Source: RZZS01 sp964498755
GTDB taxonomy: Bacteria; Pseudomonadota; Alphaproteobacteria; Micavibrionales; Micavibrionaceae
Direction: 5' to 3'
NCBI GenBank assembly: GCA_964498755.1
Contig: CAZCIB010000012.1
Coordinates: 1-61,316, forward strand
DNA: 61,316 bases
In this document: in pieces, positions 43,590 through 52,546 of the stretch
How the letters are laid out: every line of letters begins with the position of its first letter
Numbering within the stretch: the stretch's first letter is position 1
Position numbers and translations under genes: made by a program
The notes under the pieces: generated by a model
Told to the model about the DNA's origin: nothing
Databases searched by the model: none
Seen by the model: the letters and a program-made list of their open reading frames with translations, nothing else

Positions 43590-45611
43590 TTAATCTGTCC
43601 CTTCAGCTGTGTTCAACTCATCTTGGACATCCTCCTGAAGGTCCTCCAGCAACATTTCAGCCGCAACGGCTGAAACCATTTCCGTGCGCCACATTGTTTC
43701 GAGGGTTTCCCATTTCTGCAGGATGCCGATCGCCTGCGTAGAGACGCGTTTACGCAGGATGTTATTGGGAGAGTCATAAAGATTCACATAAACATCGGGG
43801 TTATAGTTCATGATTTCGGTTAACATTTTAAGTTGCGCGTCGTAGCTGGGATTCTCACCAATAATCCCGGGAATTTCTTCAGCCGCTATACCAAGCTCTT
43901 CTATGAGTGCATAAATATAATCGATTGATCCGCCGGTTCCAGACGCCTTGTTCGCGACTATATTAGCAAAGCTGTTTTCCGCGACCTGCCTTTTTGCGAT
44001 TATCGCGCGCATATCCATGTAGAGTTGTTGCAAGTTTGCTCTGTTGTTTTCTTCATTCGCCGTTCTTTCAATGTATGTCCGAGGTATGCGCGTAAAAACT
44101 TCATGGCCATAAAGATACGCAGACAGGGCAAAGACATCGGCTTCATCCGGGGTTGCGGCGCCCTGAACCGTAAAGTCGATGTCCAGAGTGTTCGCTTCCG
44201 AAACAGTGCGCGGCCAGTCTATATCCCTGTTTCTGCGCCATGTGGGCGTGCCCGTGTCCGCGCAAAGCGCGCGCGTTCCCCTGTTAAAATCGCGCGGACT
44301 GCAATGAGTGTTTATGTACTGGTCTAGACGGGCGGGAATATCAGATTCCCTTCCTTCTGCGGCAGCCGTGCCAACGGTTCCCAAGTGTCGTTTGATAGCC
44401 CGGTCAATGAGAACAATCTTTGACCAGTCACTTCGCCTGAAAGATGCGTGTACGCTTTTCATGACCGTGCCAATTTCGCACATGCCTGTACTGGGACGAT
44501 AATCCTTGTGAGCCTGCGCGTGAAGTTCACGGAAAAGCTGTTGCGTTTCAAGTTGGTGCTTCGCATCCAGCATTGCCCCAACCATCTGCATTTGCATCAA
44601 CGCCATGACAGAGATTTGCTCTGTCATACGCATCATTGCGGGCAGGATGTTTCCATACCACAAATCCTCTATGAGAAGCCTGCGGTGCTCTTCGTATTCG
44701 ATGGGCGCATGCACCTGACGAAAAAGTTCGTGCAACGGAATAGTGCAGGCGCAAATGACGCCTTCGCAAATATCGCAGGTGCAAGGACCAAAGCCGAAAA
44801 GAGAGCTGATTATTTCCCCGAACTCTATGGCGGAAATCCCAAGGATCTCGGTGTCCACAGGTAGAGTTCCCAGCTCGCCTATCGTGTTTAGAACCCCAAG
44901 AATGGAGCTAAGAGCATCTGCGGTAAGAGCATCTGCGGAAAGGCCGGTAATCCCGCCGCCGGAAAGTAGCGACGCTAATTCTGTTTCGGTCAGGCCGGCC
45001 AACCGATCCGGCGCCAGGTCTAATCCCCCTACAAGCTGGAACGCCGCTTCAGAGCCTGCAATATCGGCAAGGGCCGCAATCTGGTCGCTGTCGAGAGTGA
45101 TGCCGAGCTCCGCCGCAGCTAGCTGTAATTCTTCGGGAGCGTAATTTAAAAAGTCAGCCGCCGAGGTGCCGAGCGTATCCTGCAACGCTTGATAAGTGGC
45201 GTTCTGGCTGACGCGATCGGCGAGACCCTGTAAAGCGTCGCCGGCAAGGCCAACTGCGAATTGTATGCCCTGATCTCCCAATTCGGTTGCGATCTGCTCG
45301 GGAGACAGGTTGGCGATTTCGGAAACCGAGTAACCGGCGGCCTCCAGCGCGCTTATGGTTTGCTGAACCTGAGCCTGATTGACGATGGCCTCGCCGGCGC
45401 CAGGATCAGCTCCCGCGAAGGACAGGGCGTTATCAACGTCTTCGCCAGAGAGATCGGCGATTCCATCTTCCGGGCTTTCAGTGAGATCGGCAGTGTCCTC
45501 GCTTGTCGCGCCATCAGGCAAAAGCCCCGATGCGTTTGACTGGCTTGGAAATGTAACCGCGCAAAGAACCATGGCGAACACAAGCGCATAGCGCCTGAAA
45601 TTCAACTTCAC
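43590..45611 (-). CDS. T4BSS-linked exported paralogue 3, with repeat-rich N-domain
   Basis: This is the first gene of the array (673 aa). I start at GTG 45611 because the next residues KLNFRRYALVFAMVLCAV form a classic signal peptide, cut near SNA-SG. A longer TTG reading from 45683 is possible. Residues about 30-270 are a Leu/Ala/Gly/Asp-rich domain of degenerate helical repeats (SPEQIATEL, APEELQLAA, APDRLAGLT), including a tandem ADALT duplication. A Cys-rich CTCDICEGVICACTIP then leads to the common domain: MMRMTEQISVMALMQMQMVG, LDAKHQLETQ, AHKDYRPS, RLDQYINTHC, RNRDIDWPRTV, MDMRAIIAKRQV, LQEDVQDEL. It is divergent from dotI. No known family is recognised. Confidence 0.8.
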   Translation of the reverse strand: MKLNFRRYALVFAMVLCAVTFPSQSNASGLLPDGATSEDTADLTESPEDGIADLSGEDVDNALSFAGADPGAGEAIVNQAQVQQTISALEAAGYSVSEIANLSPEQIATELGDQGIQFAVGLAGDALQGLADRVSQNATYQALQDTLGTSAADFLNYAPEELQLAAAELGITLDSDQIAALADIAGSEAAFQLVGGLDLAPDRLAGLTETELASLLSGGGITGLSADALTADALSSILGVLNTIGELGTLPVDTEILGISAIEFGEIISSLFGFGPCTCDICEGVICACTIPLHELFRQVHAPIEYEEHRRLLIEDLWYGNILPAMMRMTEQISVMALMQMQMVGAMLDAKHQLETQQLFRELHAQAHKDYRPSTGMCEIGTVMKSVHASFRRSDWSKIVLIDRAIKRHLGTVGTAAAEGRESDIPARLDQYINTHCSPRDFNRGTRALCADTGTPTWRRNRDIDWPRTVSEANTLDIDFTVQGAATPDEADVFALSAYLYGHEVFTRIPRTYIERTANEENNRANLQQLYMDMRAIIAKRQVAENSFANIVANKASGTGGSIDYIYALIEELGIAAEEIPGIIGENPSYDAQLKMLTEIMNYNPDVYVNLYDSPNNILRKRVSTQAIGILQKWETLETMWRTEMVSAVAAEMLLEDLQEDVQDELNTAEGTD

Positions 45612-45817
45612 GCCGGGCAAACAGCCCCAATGAAATTTTCTGTGTTTCGGGGATGGTCGATAATCCACACCAAGCCTCACCAATTATTACATTATTATAG
45701 TCTGGAAGGCTTGCGCGTGTAAAATCCTTTACTCATTTGTTCAAAGGCTGGGTATATTAGGGCATGTTTATTGGCGGTGAACAAACAGGCGGAAAATAAT
45801 CTTTTTTTAAAAAAATC

Positions 45818-45846
45818 TGTGTTCCCGGCGCAAACGTGACTATACT
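45818..45846 (+). promoter_or_regulatory. Candidate promoter of the dot/icm operon
   Basis: A -10-like TATACT (45841-45846) lies 49 bp upstream of the dotI start, with a weak -35 TGTGTT 17 bp earlier. The 284-bp divergent region between paralogue 3 and dotI should hold promoters for both directions. Confidence 0.3.
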
Positions 45847-45895
45847 GGGGAAAGTTTGAAAGAACAGTTCGTTAATAAACCAGATAGCGTGATTG

Positions 45896-46711
45896 ATGTC
45901 CGAAGAAGACAAGCCAAAACGTCCCGTGTCAAAAGACGGAAAAGTTAATCCAAGGCGCTTTCGACCAGCCCAGTCTGAGGAAAGCGGTCAGGATGGAGGC
46001 GGCCCGACCCCCGCCGGCGCTTCTGCTGGAGCTGGCGTCAGGAAGAAGGCGGCGCGACCGCGCTCGGCCAAAAAAACCACATCCGAAATGCAAAAAGGCC
46101 TGGGGACGGTTATCGTTCGCAATGAGTTTTACCGGGATGGTTACCGAAGCCTTCTCAGAATCGCGATACTCCAAGGGGTGATCATTGTCGGCCTTATTGG
46201 CGTTATGCTTTATGTTGTTCACGTGCATCAGCCCGAAAACCGTTATTTTGCGACCACGGAGGATGGTCGGCTTGTTCCCATGATTGCGCTATCAGAGCCA
46301 AACCTAAGTACGTCGGCGTTATTGTCCTGGGTAGCTCAGTCCGCAACGGAAGTCATGACGTTCAACTTCAGCGATTACCAGCGCAGGTTACAGGAAGCTT
46401 CCCGCAACTTCACGCGGCGCGGATGGGAAAGTTTTACGCAAGCCTTGCAGCAGTCAAAAATTATTGAAATGGTTGTTGAGAATCAGCAGGTTGTTACCGC
46501 AGCGCCTAGCGGCGCGCCTATTCTTGTATCTGAGGGGGAATTTAACGGACGTTATCAATGGACTGTTCAGTTGCCCTTGATCGTGACATATCAGGCTGGT
46601 ACAAAGCGGCGTTCGGATGGGTTGATGATCACGATCGTTATCGTTCGTGTTCCCCGGCTCGAGAGTCCGAATGGAATTGGCATTGAGCAGTGGATTGCTG
46701 TTCCGCGATAG
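45896..46711 (+). CDS. dotI: Type IVB secretion protein DotI/IcmL (TraM-like)
   Basis: This inner-membrane subunit (271 aa) of the Dot/Icm apparatus has a proline/basic disordered N-terminus (1-65), then VIVRNEFYRDGYRSL, a hallmark of IcmL. One membrane helix follows (87-110). The periplasmic domain has YFATTEDGRLVPM, a RRGWESFTQALQQS block, and GRYQWTVQLPLIVTYQ, closing with GIGIEQWIAV. I start at ATG 45896; the preceding in-frame TTG is less likely. It is the first gene of the plus-strand operon. The order dotI-dotH-dotG-dotF matches Legionella icmL-K-E-G. Confidence 0.93.
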   Translation: MSEEDKPKRPVSKDGKVNPRRFRPAQSEESGQDGGGPTPAGASAGAGVRKKAARPRSAKKTTSEMQKGLGTVIVRNEFYRDGYRSLLRIAILQGVIIVGLIGVMLYVVHVHQPENRYFATTEDGRLVPMIALSEPNLSTSALLSWVAQSATEVMTFNFSDYQRRLQEASRNFTRRGWESFTQALQQSKIIEMVVENQQVVTAAPSGAPILVSEGEFNGRYQWTVQLPLIVTYQAGTKRRSDGLMITIVIVRVPRLESPNGIGIEQWIAVPR

Positions 46712-46758
46712 TAAAAAGAGCTTTATGTGGTTCGGGGTTTCTGAAAAACTAAGGCTTC

Positions 46759-46788
46759 TTGACTAACTTTCCCGGTCAGGCTGATACT
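46759..46788 (+). promoter_or_regulatory. Candidate sigma-70 promoter upstream of dotH
   Basis: TTGACT (46759-46764) and GATACT (46783-46788) are separated by 18 bp, 38 bp upstream of the dotH ATG, in the 115-bp gap after dotI. It suggests an internal promoter for the rest of the operon. Confidence 0.45.
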
Positions 46789-46826
46789 GTTCAGGTCAAA
46801 AATTAACAATAAAGATTGCCGCAGGT

Positions 46827-47975
46827 ATGAAAAAGCGTTGCGTCCACATTCTCTTCTTTTTTGTGTTTGTGCTTGGGGGTGTGGCTCTTGTGACGGTCGC
46901 TCACGCGCAGGATAATCTTCCCGGGCAGGCGCGGCCGCAAGGTTTTCAAGACTTTCTGGCGGAGCAGGGAATAGGCCAGGGGCGTGAGGGGCAGGGGCGC
47001 CCGGATGGTGAAGGACGGCCCCGTCAGGAAACGGGATTACCGGAAGCTGAGGGATTGCCAGAGCTGGGGGAAAGTCTAGGGCTGCCCGGCGGCATGGGGC
47101 AGGCCGGAATAGGCATGGATGAGTTGGGGACGCTGCAAGGCCCGAGAAAAACGCCTGAGGAGATAGAGGCTGAAATCCGCGAGGAGGCCTTTGAGGCCGC
47201 TCTTCAAAGTCTCATGCCTCTGAGGCCGGAAGAAATCCGTAAATTGCTAGAATACTACGATCGCACCCAGCAGGCGGTGGAAGTGCCGGTGCATCCCTAC
47301 CCCCGGCCGGAGGTGAGCGTAATCAATGTTTCCCTTGATCCCGGAATTGCCCCCCCCGCGCTCCGCGTTGCTTCGGGGCACGTGACAACTCTCAATGTGC
47401 TTGACGTGACGGGCGCGCCATGGCCAATACATGATATCAGCTGGGCTGGAAATTTCCAGATTGACGAACCGGAAGAGGGCTCGCATGTTATCCGGATTAT
47501 TCCCTTGTCCGAGTTCGCGTACGGCAATATCTCCGTACGGTTGCTGACGCTTAAAACGCCGATTACCTTTACATTAAGGACGCACCGGGATGTCGTTCAT
47601 TATCGCGTGGATGCGCGCGTACCCGAATACGGACCTTTTGCAAACGCGCCTTTGATTGACGCGGGCATGTCTCTTGCGGCCGGCGATCCGGATATTACGT
47701 CCATTCTGGACGGCGTTCCGCCCGGAGGCGCTGAGAAGCTTGTTGTGTCAGGGGTGGACGGACGAACGACGGCGTATCTTTTTAATGAGATGACTTATGT
47801 GCGTACGCCTTTGACTCTTTTATCTCCTGCCTGGGACCAGTCAGTGAGCTCGGCGGATGGCATGAAAGTTTATGCAATGTCTGAAACGCCTGTTTTGTTG
47901 TTGTCGGATGAGGGAAGGATGATGCGCGCTTATCTTTCCAGAGAAGAAGCTGCCGGGGAGAACGGGGATGAGTGA
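46827..47975 (+). CDS. dotH: Type IVB secretion protein DotH/IcmK (TraN-like)
   Basis: DotH (382 aa) forms part of the outer-membrane core ring with DotC, DotD and DotG. A signal peptide ends at about AHA-QD (27). A Gly/Pro/Glu low-complexity stretch follows (about 35-105, with tandem GQGRPDGEGRP-type units). The conserved domain starts with TPEEIEAEIREEAFEAAL and LMPLRPEEIRKLLEYYDRTQQAVE. The VirB9-like C-terminal domain contains VINVSLDPGIAPPALRVASG and TLNVLDVTGAPWPI. It overlaps dotG by 8 bp. The DotC and DotD lipoproteins are not in this window. Confidence 0.93.
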   Translation: MKKRCVHILFFFVFVLGGVALVTVAHAQDNLPGQARPQGFQDFLAEQGIGQGREGQGRPDGEGRPRQETGLPEAEGLPELGESLGLPGGMGQAGIGMDELGTLQGPRKTPEEIEAEIREEAFEAALQSLMPLRPEEIRKLLEYYDRTQQAVEVPVHPYPRPEVSVINVSLDPGIAPPALRVASGHVTTLNVLDVTGAPWPIHDISWAGNFQIDEPEEGSHVIRIIPLSEFAYGNISVRLLTLKTPITFTLRTHRDVVHYRVDARVPEYGPFANAPLIDAGMSLAAGDPDITSILDGVPPGGAEKLVVSGVDGRTTAYLFNEMTYVRTPLTLLSPAWDQSVSSADGMKVYAMSETPVLLLSDEGRMMRAYLSREEAAGENGDE

Positions 47976-49239
47976 CAAGAACGGCGACTTTGAAGATGAT
48001 TTTGAGAGTTTTGGCGAAGACGATGATGGCGGCTTTGACGATTTTGGGCCTCAGCAAACTACGCTTGCGGATATGTGGCGCAACAACCCTCTTGTAAAGA
48101 TTGGCGCGCTTGTCGGGGGGTTTGTGCTAATCGTTGGAGCGATCATTATTTTTGGCGGCGGGAAAGAGAGGCAAAACATTTCAAAGATGCGCCCAACGGC
48201 CGATATCAGCGAGCCGCCAGGAGGGGGGGGGCTGACCGAAGTGCAGAGAAAGGCGCTGGAAGAGAAAAACATTCAGGACCGGGAGAAAGCGCTTCGGGAA
48301 GGAAAAAGCGCGATGCCTGTGCCGATAGATCCGCCTGTTAGCGAGGTGTTAACGCAGGAAGATGAGCCGCCGCCCGAAGATCCTCTTGAAAAGTGGAAGC
48401 GCCTACAGGAAGAGCGCAACAAAAATGTTGCTGTTTCAGAGTCCGGTCCTTTGCCAGAGAGTCCTCCTCCGGATAATTCCGGCGCAATAGTCACCGAGCT
48501 TGCAGAGTTGATGGCTTCTCAAATGCAATCCGTGCTGGAAGCGCAGGAAGAGCAGCAAAATGCCTATACGGTGATTACAGAGCCTTCCTGGCTGGAGGAT
48601 ATTTATGATGCGTCACAGGAAGAACAGTTACAAGGCACTCTGACAGGCGGCGGCCTTGATCCAGAGGGAGAGGAAGGCGCGCAGGAAATCCTTATTCCGA
48701 GCGCTAGCATTATTTATGGGCAGCTTCTGATCGAGGCGAACTCCGATGTTCCTGGTCCTGTTCTGGCGCAGGTTGTCACTGGTGAATACGCGGGCAGCCG
48801 GATGATTGGAGAGTTTCAGGCAACGGAAAATCACCTGGTTATTTCGTTCAACAGCATAGTCATTGACGGCATAGGTTATGAAACACAAGCGGTTGCCGTT
48901 GATCCATCCACTTCACTGACCGGGCTTGCTACCGACATAGACAGGCGCTATTTCAAAAGAGTGATTTTGCCCATGGCGGGGGCTTTCGTAGAGGGACTCG
49001 CCGAGGCTATTTCAGAATCCGGAACGACTACGGTAACGGTCTCGAACACGAGCACCACCGAGGAAACGAACAGGGATCTGGATAGTGAGCAGGAAGTTGC
49101 CAGTGGCATAGCCGAAGCAGGACAGGAATTGCGAGACATTCTGGATGAAAAAGCGGATCAGGCCCAGCCGCTTATAAGAGTGGAAGCCGGGACCCCGATC
49201 GGCGTTCTGTTTATTGAACCTGTTGTGGAAACAAACTAG
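47968..49239 (+). CDS. dotG: Type IVB secretion protein DotG/IcmE (VirB10/TraO-like)
   Basis: DotG (423 aa) spans the envelope as the VirB10-like core channel. An acidic cytoplasmic N-terminus (DFESFGEDDDGGFDDFG) precedes a membrane helix (43-63). A proline-rich periplasmic linker (about 65-200) leads to the TrbI/VirB10-like C-domain with PSASIIYGQLLIEANSDVPG, VTGEYAGSRMIGEF and GIGYETQAVAVDPST. The length matches IncI TraO (about 430) rather than Legionella DotG (about 1050), because the long pentapeptide-like repeat region is absent. It overlaps dotH by 8 bp and shares the N-terminal DFESF acidic motif with dotF. Confidence 0.94.
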   Translation: MSDKNGDFEDDFESFGEDDDGGFDDFGPQQTTLADMWRNNPLVKIGALVGGFVLIVGAIIIFGGGKERQNISKMRPTADISEPPGGGGLTEVQRKALEEKNIQDREKALREGKSAMPVPIDPPVSEVLTQEDEPPPEDPLEKWKRLQEERNKNVAVSESGPLPESPPPDNSGAIVTELAELMASQMQSVLEAQEEQQNAYTVITEPSWLEDIYDASQEEQLQGTLTGGGLDPEGEEGAQEILIPSASIIYGQLLIEANSDVPGPVLAQVVTGEYAGSRMIGEFQATENHLVISFNSIVIDGIGYETQAVAVDPSTSLTGLATDIDRRYFKRVILPMAGAFVEGLAEAISESGTTTVTVSNTSTTEETNRDLDSEQEVASGIAEAGQELRDILDEKADQAQPLIRVEAGTPIGVLFIEPVVETN

Positions 49240-49264
49240 CTCTTTTTAGAGAGGGATCTTAGCT

Positions 49265-50629
49265 ATGAGTGACGACAAAAAAGACCACGAGAACGAAGAG
49301 CTGGAAGACTTTGAAAGCTTCGAGGAGGATTTCGAAGACGAGTTTGATGAGGGCGCGATCACCGAAGACGATCCCTTTTCTGAAGAGGATTTTGACGAGC
49401 AAGGCGCGGAGCCAGACGCGCTGTCGGAAGAAGATTATGAAGATGAATGGGATGACAACGTCGATGAGTTTGGTGATGAAGAAGAAGGCGAATTTGCGGT
49501 TCAGGACAAAAAGAAGTTTCCGATCAGCGCAAACGCGATGATTATGGCTGGAGGGGCGCTGGTTGCCGTGGCGGCGCTTGTGTTTACCGTCATGTCCTCC
49601 TCCGAAAAAGCTACAACTGTTAGGGTTGAAGATCCGCCGGCGCGTGGCGTACCAATGCAGGGGAAACACTCAATGGTTTATGGCAAATCAGAGCGGGGCG
49701 ATGAGCAGCCTAAGGAGGAGGAAGAGAATGTTGGTTTGTTTGGCAACTCCACGGAATTAAGTGATATCCAGGGCAGAGCTCCGGCGCGTACGCAGGCGCC
49801 TACTGTTATAGAAGATGCGCCGCAAATGCCTTCGGCGTTTAATAACCCGGTCAACAATGCTCCTGTGGAGCAAAGGCAGGGCGTCGAAAATCAGGCGCTT
49901 CAAGAACAGGACGCAAGACCGGAAGGTGGGCAGCCGCTTCTACCTTTACCGGACCAAGAAGAAGTCTCCAGGCAGGCTGTTAATTCTGGCAGCGATACTG
50001 GTCTGGCGTCCATATTGCCGCAGGAAATGGGCCAAGCGTCCACGGAAGAAGCAGCCGCACGGCCGCCTGAAAATCAGGGACGCAGTGGGGCAGCTCCATC
50101 TTCAGCCCCGAGCCGGGAAAGTTCAAAACATACGCAAACGCAGCAAGACACATCCGCGCCCCAGCTTCAGGCGGGTATGAATGCTGAAATCAGCTCGCGC
50201 CTGTCCGAGATTCTTAACAGGCTGGATACGCTTGAGGAGAAGGTAACAGAGACAAGCCGTAATGCTGCTACGGAAAACGAGATGCGGTCATTGCAGAAAA
50301 CTGTTTCCGCCCTGGAGAAGAAAGTGGATCGGTTGGGGAATAGCCCGCGCTCTTCAGCTTCCGGGGCGGCGGCGCGAGGTGCTGCAAATACGGAGCGTTC
50401 GAAACCAGTGGCAGCCCCGGCGCCACGAGAAGTTGTCAGGAAGCCTGCGCCAAAATGGGAACTGCGCGCCGCCCAGCCTGGAAGGGCCTGGATCGCGCTC
50501 TCAGGGAGCAGTGAAATGCGCCAGGTTGATGTCGGCGACTCCGTCGAAGGGCTTGGGAGAATTACGGAAATTTCTTACAAGAATGGAATATGGGTTATTA
50601 ACGGGACTCAAGGTAAAGTGTCCCAGTAA
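49265..50629 (+). CDS. dotF: Type IVB secretion protein DotF/IcmG (TraP-like)
   Basis: DotF (454 aa) is a bitopic inner-membrane subunit. The strongly acidic N-terminus (1-78, with LEDFESFEEDFEDEFDE) is followed by a membrane helix (90-110). A long disordered Gln/Pro/Glu region (about 115-300) leads to a predicted coiled coil (about 305-350, SEILNRLDTLEEKVTETS). The conserved C-terminal domain is WELRAAQPGRAWIALSG and a final GIWVINGTQGKVSQ. The length exceeds Legionella IcmG (about 269 aa) because of the long linker. Assignment rests on topology, C-terminal domain and gene order. Confidence 0.87.
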   Translation: MSDDKKDHENEELEDFESFEEDFEDEFDEGAITEDDPFSEEDFDEQGAEPDALSEEDYEDEWDDNVDEFGDEEEGEFAVQDKKKFPISANAMIMAGGALVAVAALVFTVMSSSEKATTVRVEDPPARGVPMQGKHSMVYGKSERGDEQPKEEEENVGLFGNSTELSDIQGRAPARTQAPTVIEDAPQMPSAFNNPVNNAPVEQRQGVENQALQEQDARPEGGQPLLPLPDQEEVSRQAVNSGSDTGLASILPQEMGQASTEEAAARPPENQGRSGAAPSSAPSRESSKHTQTQQDTSAPQLQAGMNAEISSRLSEILNRLDTLEEKVTETSRNAATENEMRSLQKTVSALEKKVDRLGNSPRSSASGAAARGAANTERSKPVAAPAPREVVRKPAPKWELRAAQPGRAWIALSGSSEMRQVDVGDSVEGLGRITEISYKNGIWVINGTQGKVSQ

Positions 50630-50772
50630 CTATTCATTTTCTTTAGATTTTATGCGTGCTGTGCGCCTCTTCCGCTAGATTACGTTTTGCGCAGCGCGTT
50701 GAAATTTGCTTTTTCCTTTTCAAACATGCTTTAATTTTATAAGGGGTATAAGTGGTTAAATAGTAGGAGTTT

Positions 50773-51699
50773 GTGTCCTTGAAGCAGCTTCGTGTAAGTT
50801 TTTTTTCAGCTCTAGCTCTTTTCGTTGCCGTAATCGCTGCGCCTGGCGCGGCGCACGCGACTTTAGGCGATGCGATAATTAATACGATCGCCAGTTCCAG
50901 CGATGTACCCGGTCTTTTTTCGGGCTTTTCTTATCTTTTCGGTATAGTTCTTGGCGTTCTTGGCATCGGTAAAATTTACGAGCATGTGCAAAGTCCGCAG
51001 CAGGTGCCCATATGGGATGGTTTAAAGAGGATGCTCGCAGGCGGCGCTTTTTTTGCGCTGCCAATTGTGCTTGAAGCCGCTGAAACGACGCTGGACCCCG
51101 GCAATCTGGCTGATGCCTCGCAGACAGGCTTTGCAGGCGTTACGTCGGCGGGCGGGCTTGACGCAATGCTTGTTGCGCTTATCGGAGATATCTGGCAGCC
51201 CATGCTGTTGTTGATTTCGGGTTTCGGCTATCTGGCCGGGATTGTTTTGATTATGATCGGCATTATGCGCATGCTGAAAGGCATGCAGGATGGAGTCAAA
51301 GGGCCGGGCGGTATTGGTACAATCATGACTTTTATTGCTGGCGCCGCGCTCTTTGCTCTCGATGCCCTGATGGGGGCGTGGAATACCTCTATGTTCGGTT
51401 CCAACGTAACGACGACAATTCCAGAGCTTCAATATACCGCAGGCATGACGGCCGCAGAGATTGGACACGCGCACGCAGTATTCAGCGCCGTTATTGCGTT
51501 CATGATTATTCTGGGGTTCGTTAGTTTCGTCAGGGGGATTTTCATTCTGCGCTCCGTCGCCGAAGGCGATCAGCAGGCTTCAATGATGGCTGCTGTGACG
51601 CACATATTTGGCGGCGCGCTGGCTGTAAACCTCGGGCCGTTATTAAATGCTATACAAACGACTCTTGGTATTGCACCATACGGTTTGATATTCCTATGA
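50773..51699 (+). CDS. Fused DotP/IcmD-DotE/IcmC membrane protein
   Basis: Legionella encodes IcmC/DotE (about 194 aa) and IcmD/DotP (about 132 aa) as separate, related inner-membrane proteins. Here one 308-residue protein has both. After a signal peptide (ending at about AHA, 28), residues about 48-105 (GFSYLFGIVLGVLGIGKIYEH, VPIWDGLKRMLAGGAFFALP) match DotP. Residues about 135-308 (GFGYLAGIVLIMIGIMRML, VTHIFGGALAVNLGPLL) match DotE. The starts of the two halves are internal repeats of each other. GTG 50773 has AGGAG only 3 bp upstream; TTG 50779, with 9 bp spacing, is an alternative start. It is followed by dotN, as in Legionella. Confidence 0.85.
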   Translation: MSLKQLRVSFFSALALFVAVIAAPGAAHATLGDAIINTIASSSDVPGLFSGFSYLFGIVLGVLGIGKIYEHVQSPQQVPIWDGLKRMLAGGAFFALPIVLEAAETTLDPGNLADASQTGFAGVTSAGGLDAMLVALIGDIWQPMLLLISGFGYLAGIVLIMIGIMRMLKGMQDGVKGPGGIGTIMTFIAGAALFALDALMGAWNTSMFGSNVTTTIPELQYTAGMTAAEIGHAHAVFSAVIAFMIILGFVSFVRGIFILRSVAEGDQQASMMAAVTHIFGGALAVNLGPLLNAIQTTLGIAPYGLIFL

Positions 51700-51717
51700 T
51701 GGATCTCCTGGGTCTCC

Positions 51718-52410
51718 ATGAAAAAACAGCCAATTGTTCTCAGCATTTCAAGAAGTGGCGCCAGCGTAGTTTCTGAATCTGGTCAAAAACTGCCGCCCTT
51801 GTCGTCCGTGATACGACAAAAGGTTTTCGAGCGTGACGATAATACGTGCCATTTCTGTGAATTCAAATCTCTTAAGTATCAGGAAGTACATTTCTTAAAC
51901 ATGAACCCAGCCGATACCCGAATTGATAACCTGGTAACGGCGTGTATTTTTTGTCAGCAATGTTTCAATCTTGATCATGTGTATCAAATGCGTTCAGGCG
52001 TGTTGGTCTGGCTTCCTGAAATGCCGCAAGCAGATATACATAATATTGCCCGCGCAATTTATGTCGCTCGTATTAGCCAAGGGCCTGTTGCTGACGCGTC
52101 AAGAAAAGCCCTGGAGATAATTATGAAGCGGCGAGAAGAAGTGGTGAACAGGATAGGCACTGACGATCCCTATATACTTGCCAGCGTAATGCGGGACTAT
52201 TTAACGGACCGACATTACGAACGCCGCAAGGAAAAGCTGACAGGAGTTCGTTTATTCCCTCTTGACCGGCGGATCATTAAAGAGGCCGATCTTGAATTCA
52301 ACCAGTTCCCTCAAATTCTAGCTTATTGGCGCTCCAAGGATGGAGCTTTTTCCGGACGCATGCCTCAAAACTGGGTTGCAGTCTATAAAGAGCTATCAAA
52401 GGCCGCTTGA
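51718..52410 (+). CDS. dotN: Type IVB secretion protein DotN/IcmJ
   Basis: DotN (230 aa) is a zinc-binding adaptor that in Legionella joins the DotL coupling complex. Two CxxC pairs (C44-C47 and C76-C79) form the metal site in an HNH-like arrangement: DNTCHFCEFKSLKYQEVHFLN and ACIFCQQC. The length is slightly above Legionella IcmJ (about 208). It lies 18 bp after the DotP-DotE gene and 136 bp before dotO, matching icmJ-icmB order. The DotL/DotM partners are not in this window. Confidence 0.92.
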   Translation: MKKQPIVLSISRSGASVVSESGQKLPPLSSVIRQKVFERDDNTCHFCEFKSLKYQEVHFLNMNPADTRIDNLVTACIFCQQCFNLDHVYQMRSGVLVWLPEMPQADIHNIARAIYVARISQGPVADASRKALEIIMKRREEVVNRIGTDDPYILASVMRDYLTDRHYERRKEKLTGVRLFPLDRRIIKEADLEFNQFPQILAYWRSKDGAFSGRMPQNWVAVYKELSKAA

Positions 52411-52546
52411 GCGTATCTCTACAGTTTTTAGTGCTCGGAACTCATTAATTTCTAATATTTGCTGAGAAAAACGGGTATGCTATGCGTGGATATGTTAGTA
52501 GCAAGTCCTAGAAATTTCTATAGAAGACGGGTAACACTGTAACCGC

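Noticed and set aside
45612..45683. TTG start at 45683 for the 673-residue paralogue
   Set aside because: The extension puts 24 polar residues ahead of a classic signal peptide; GTG 45611 begins directly with its basic n-region. Not fully excluded.
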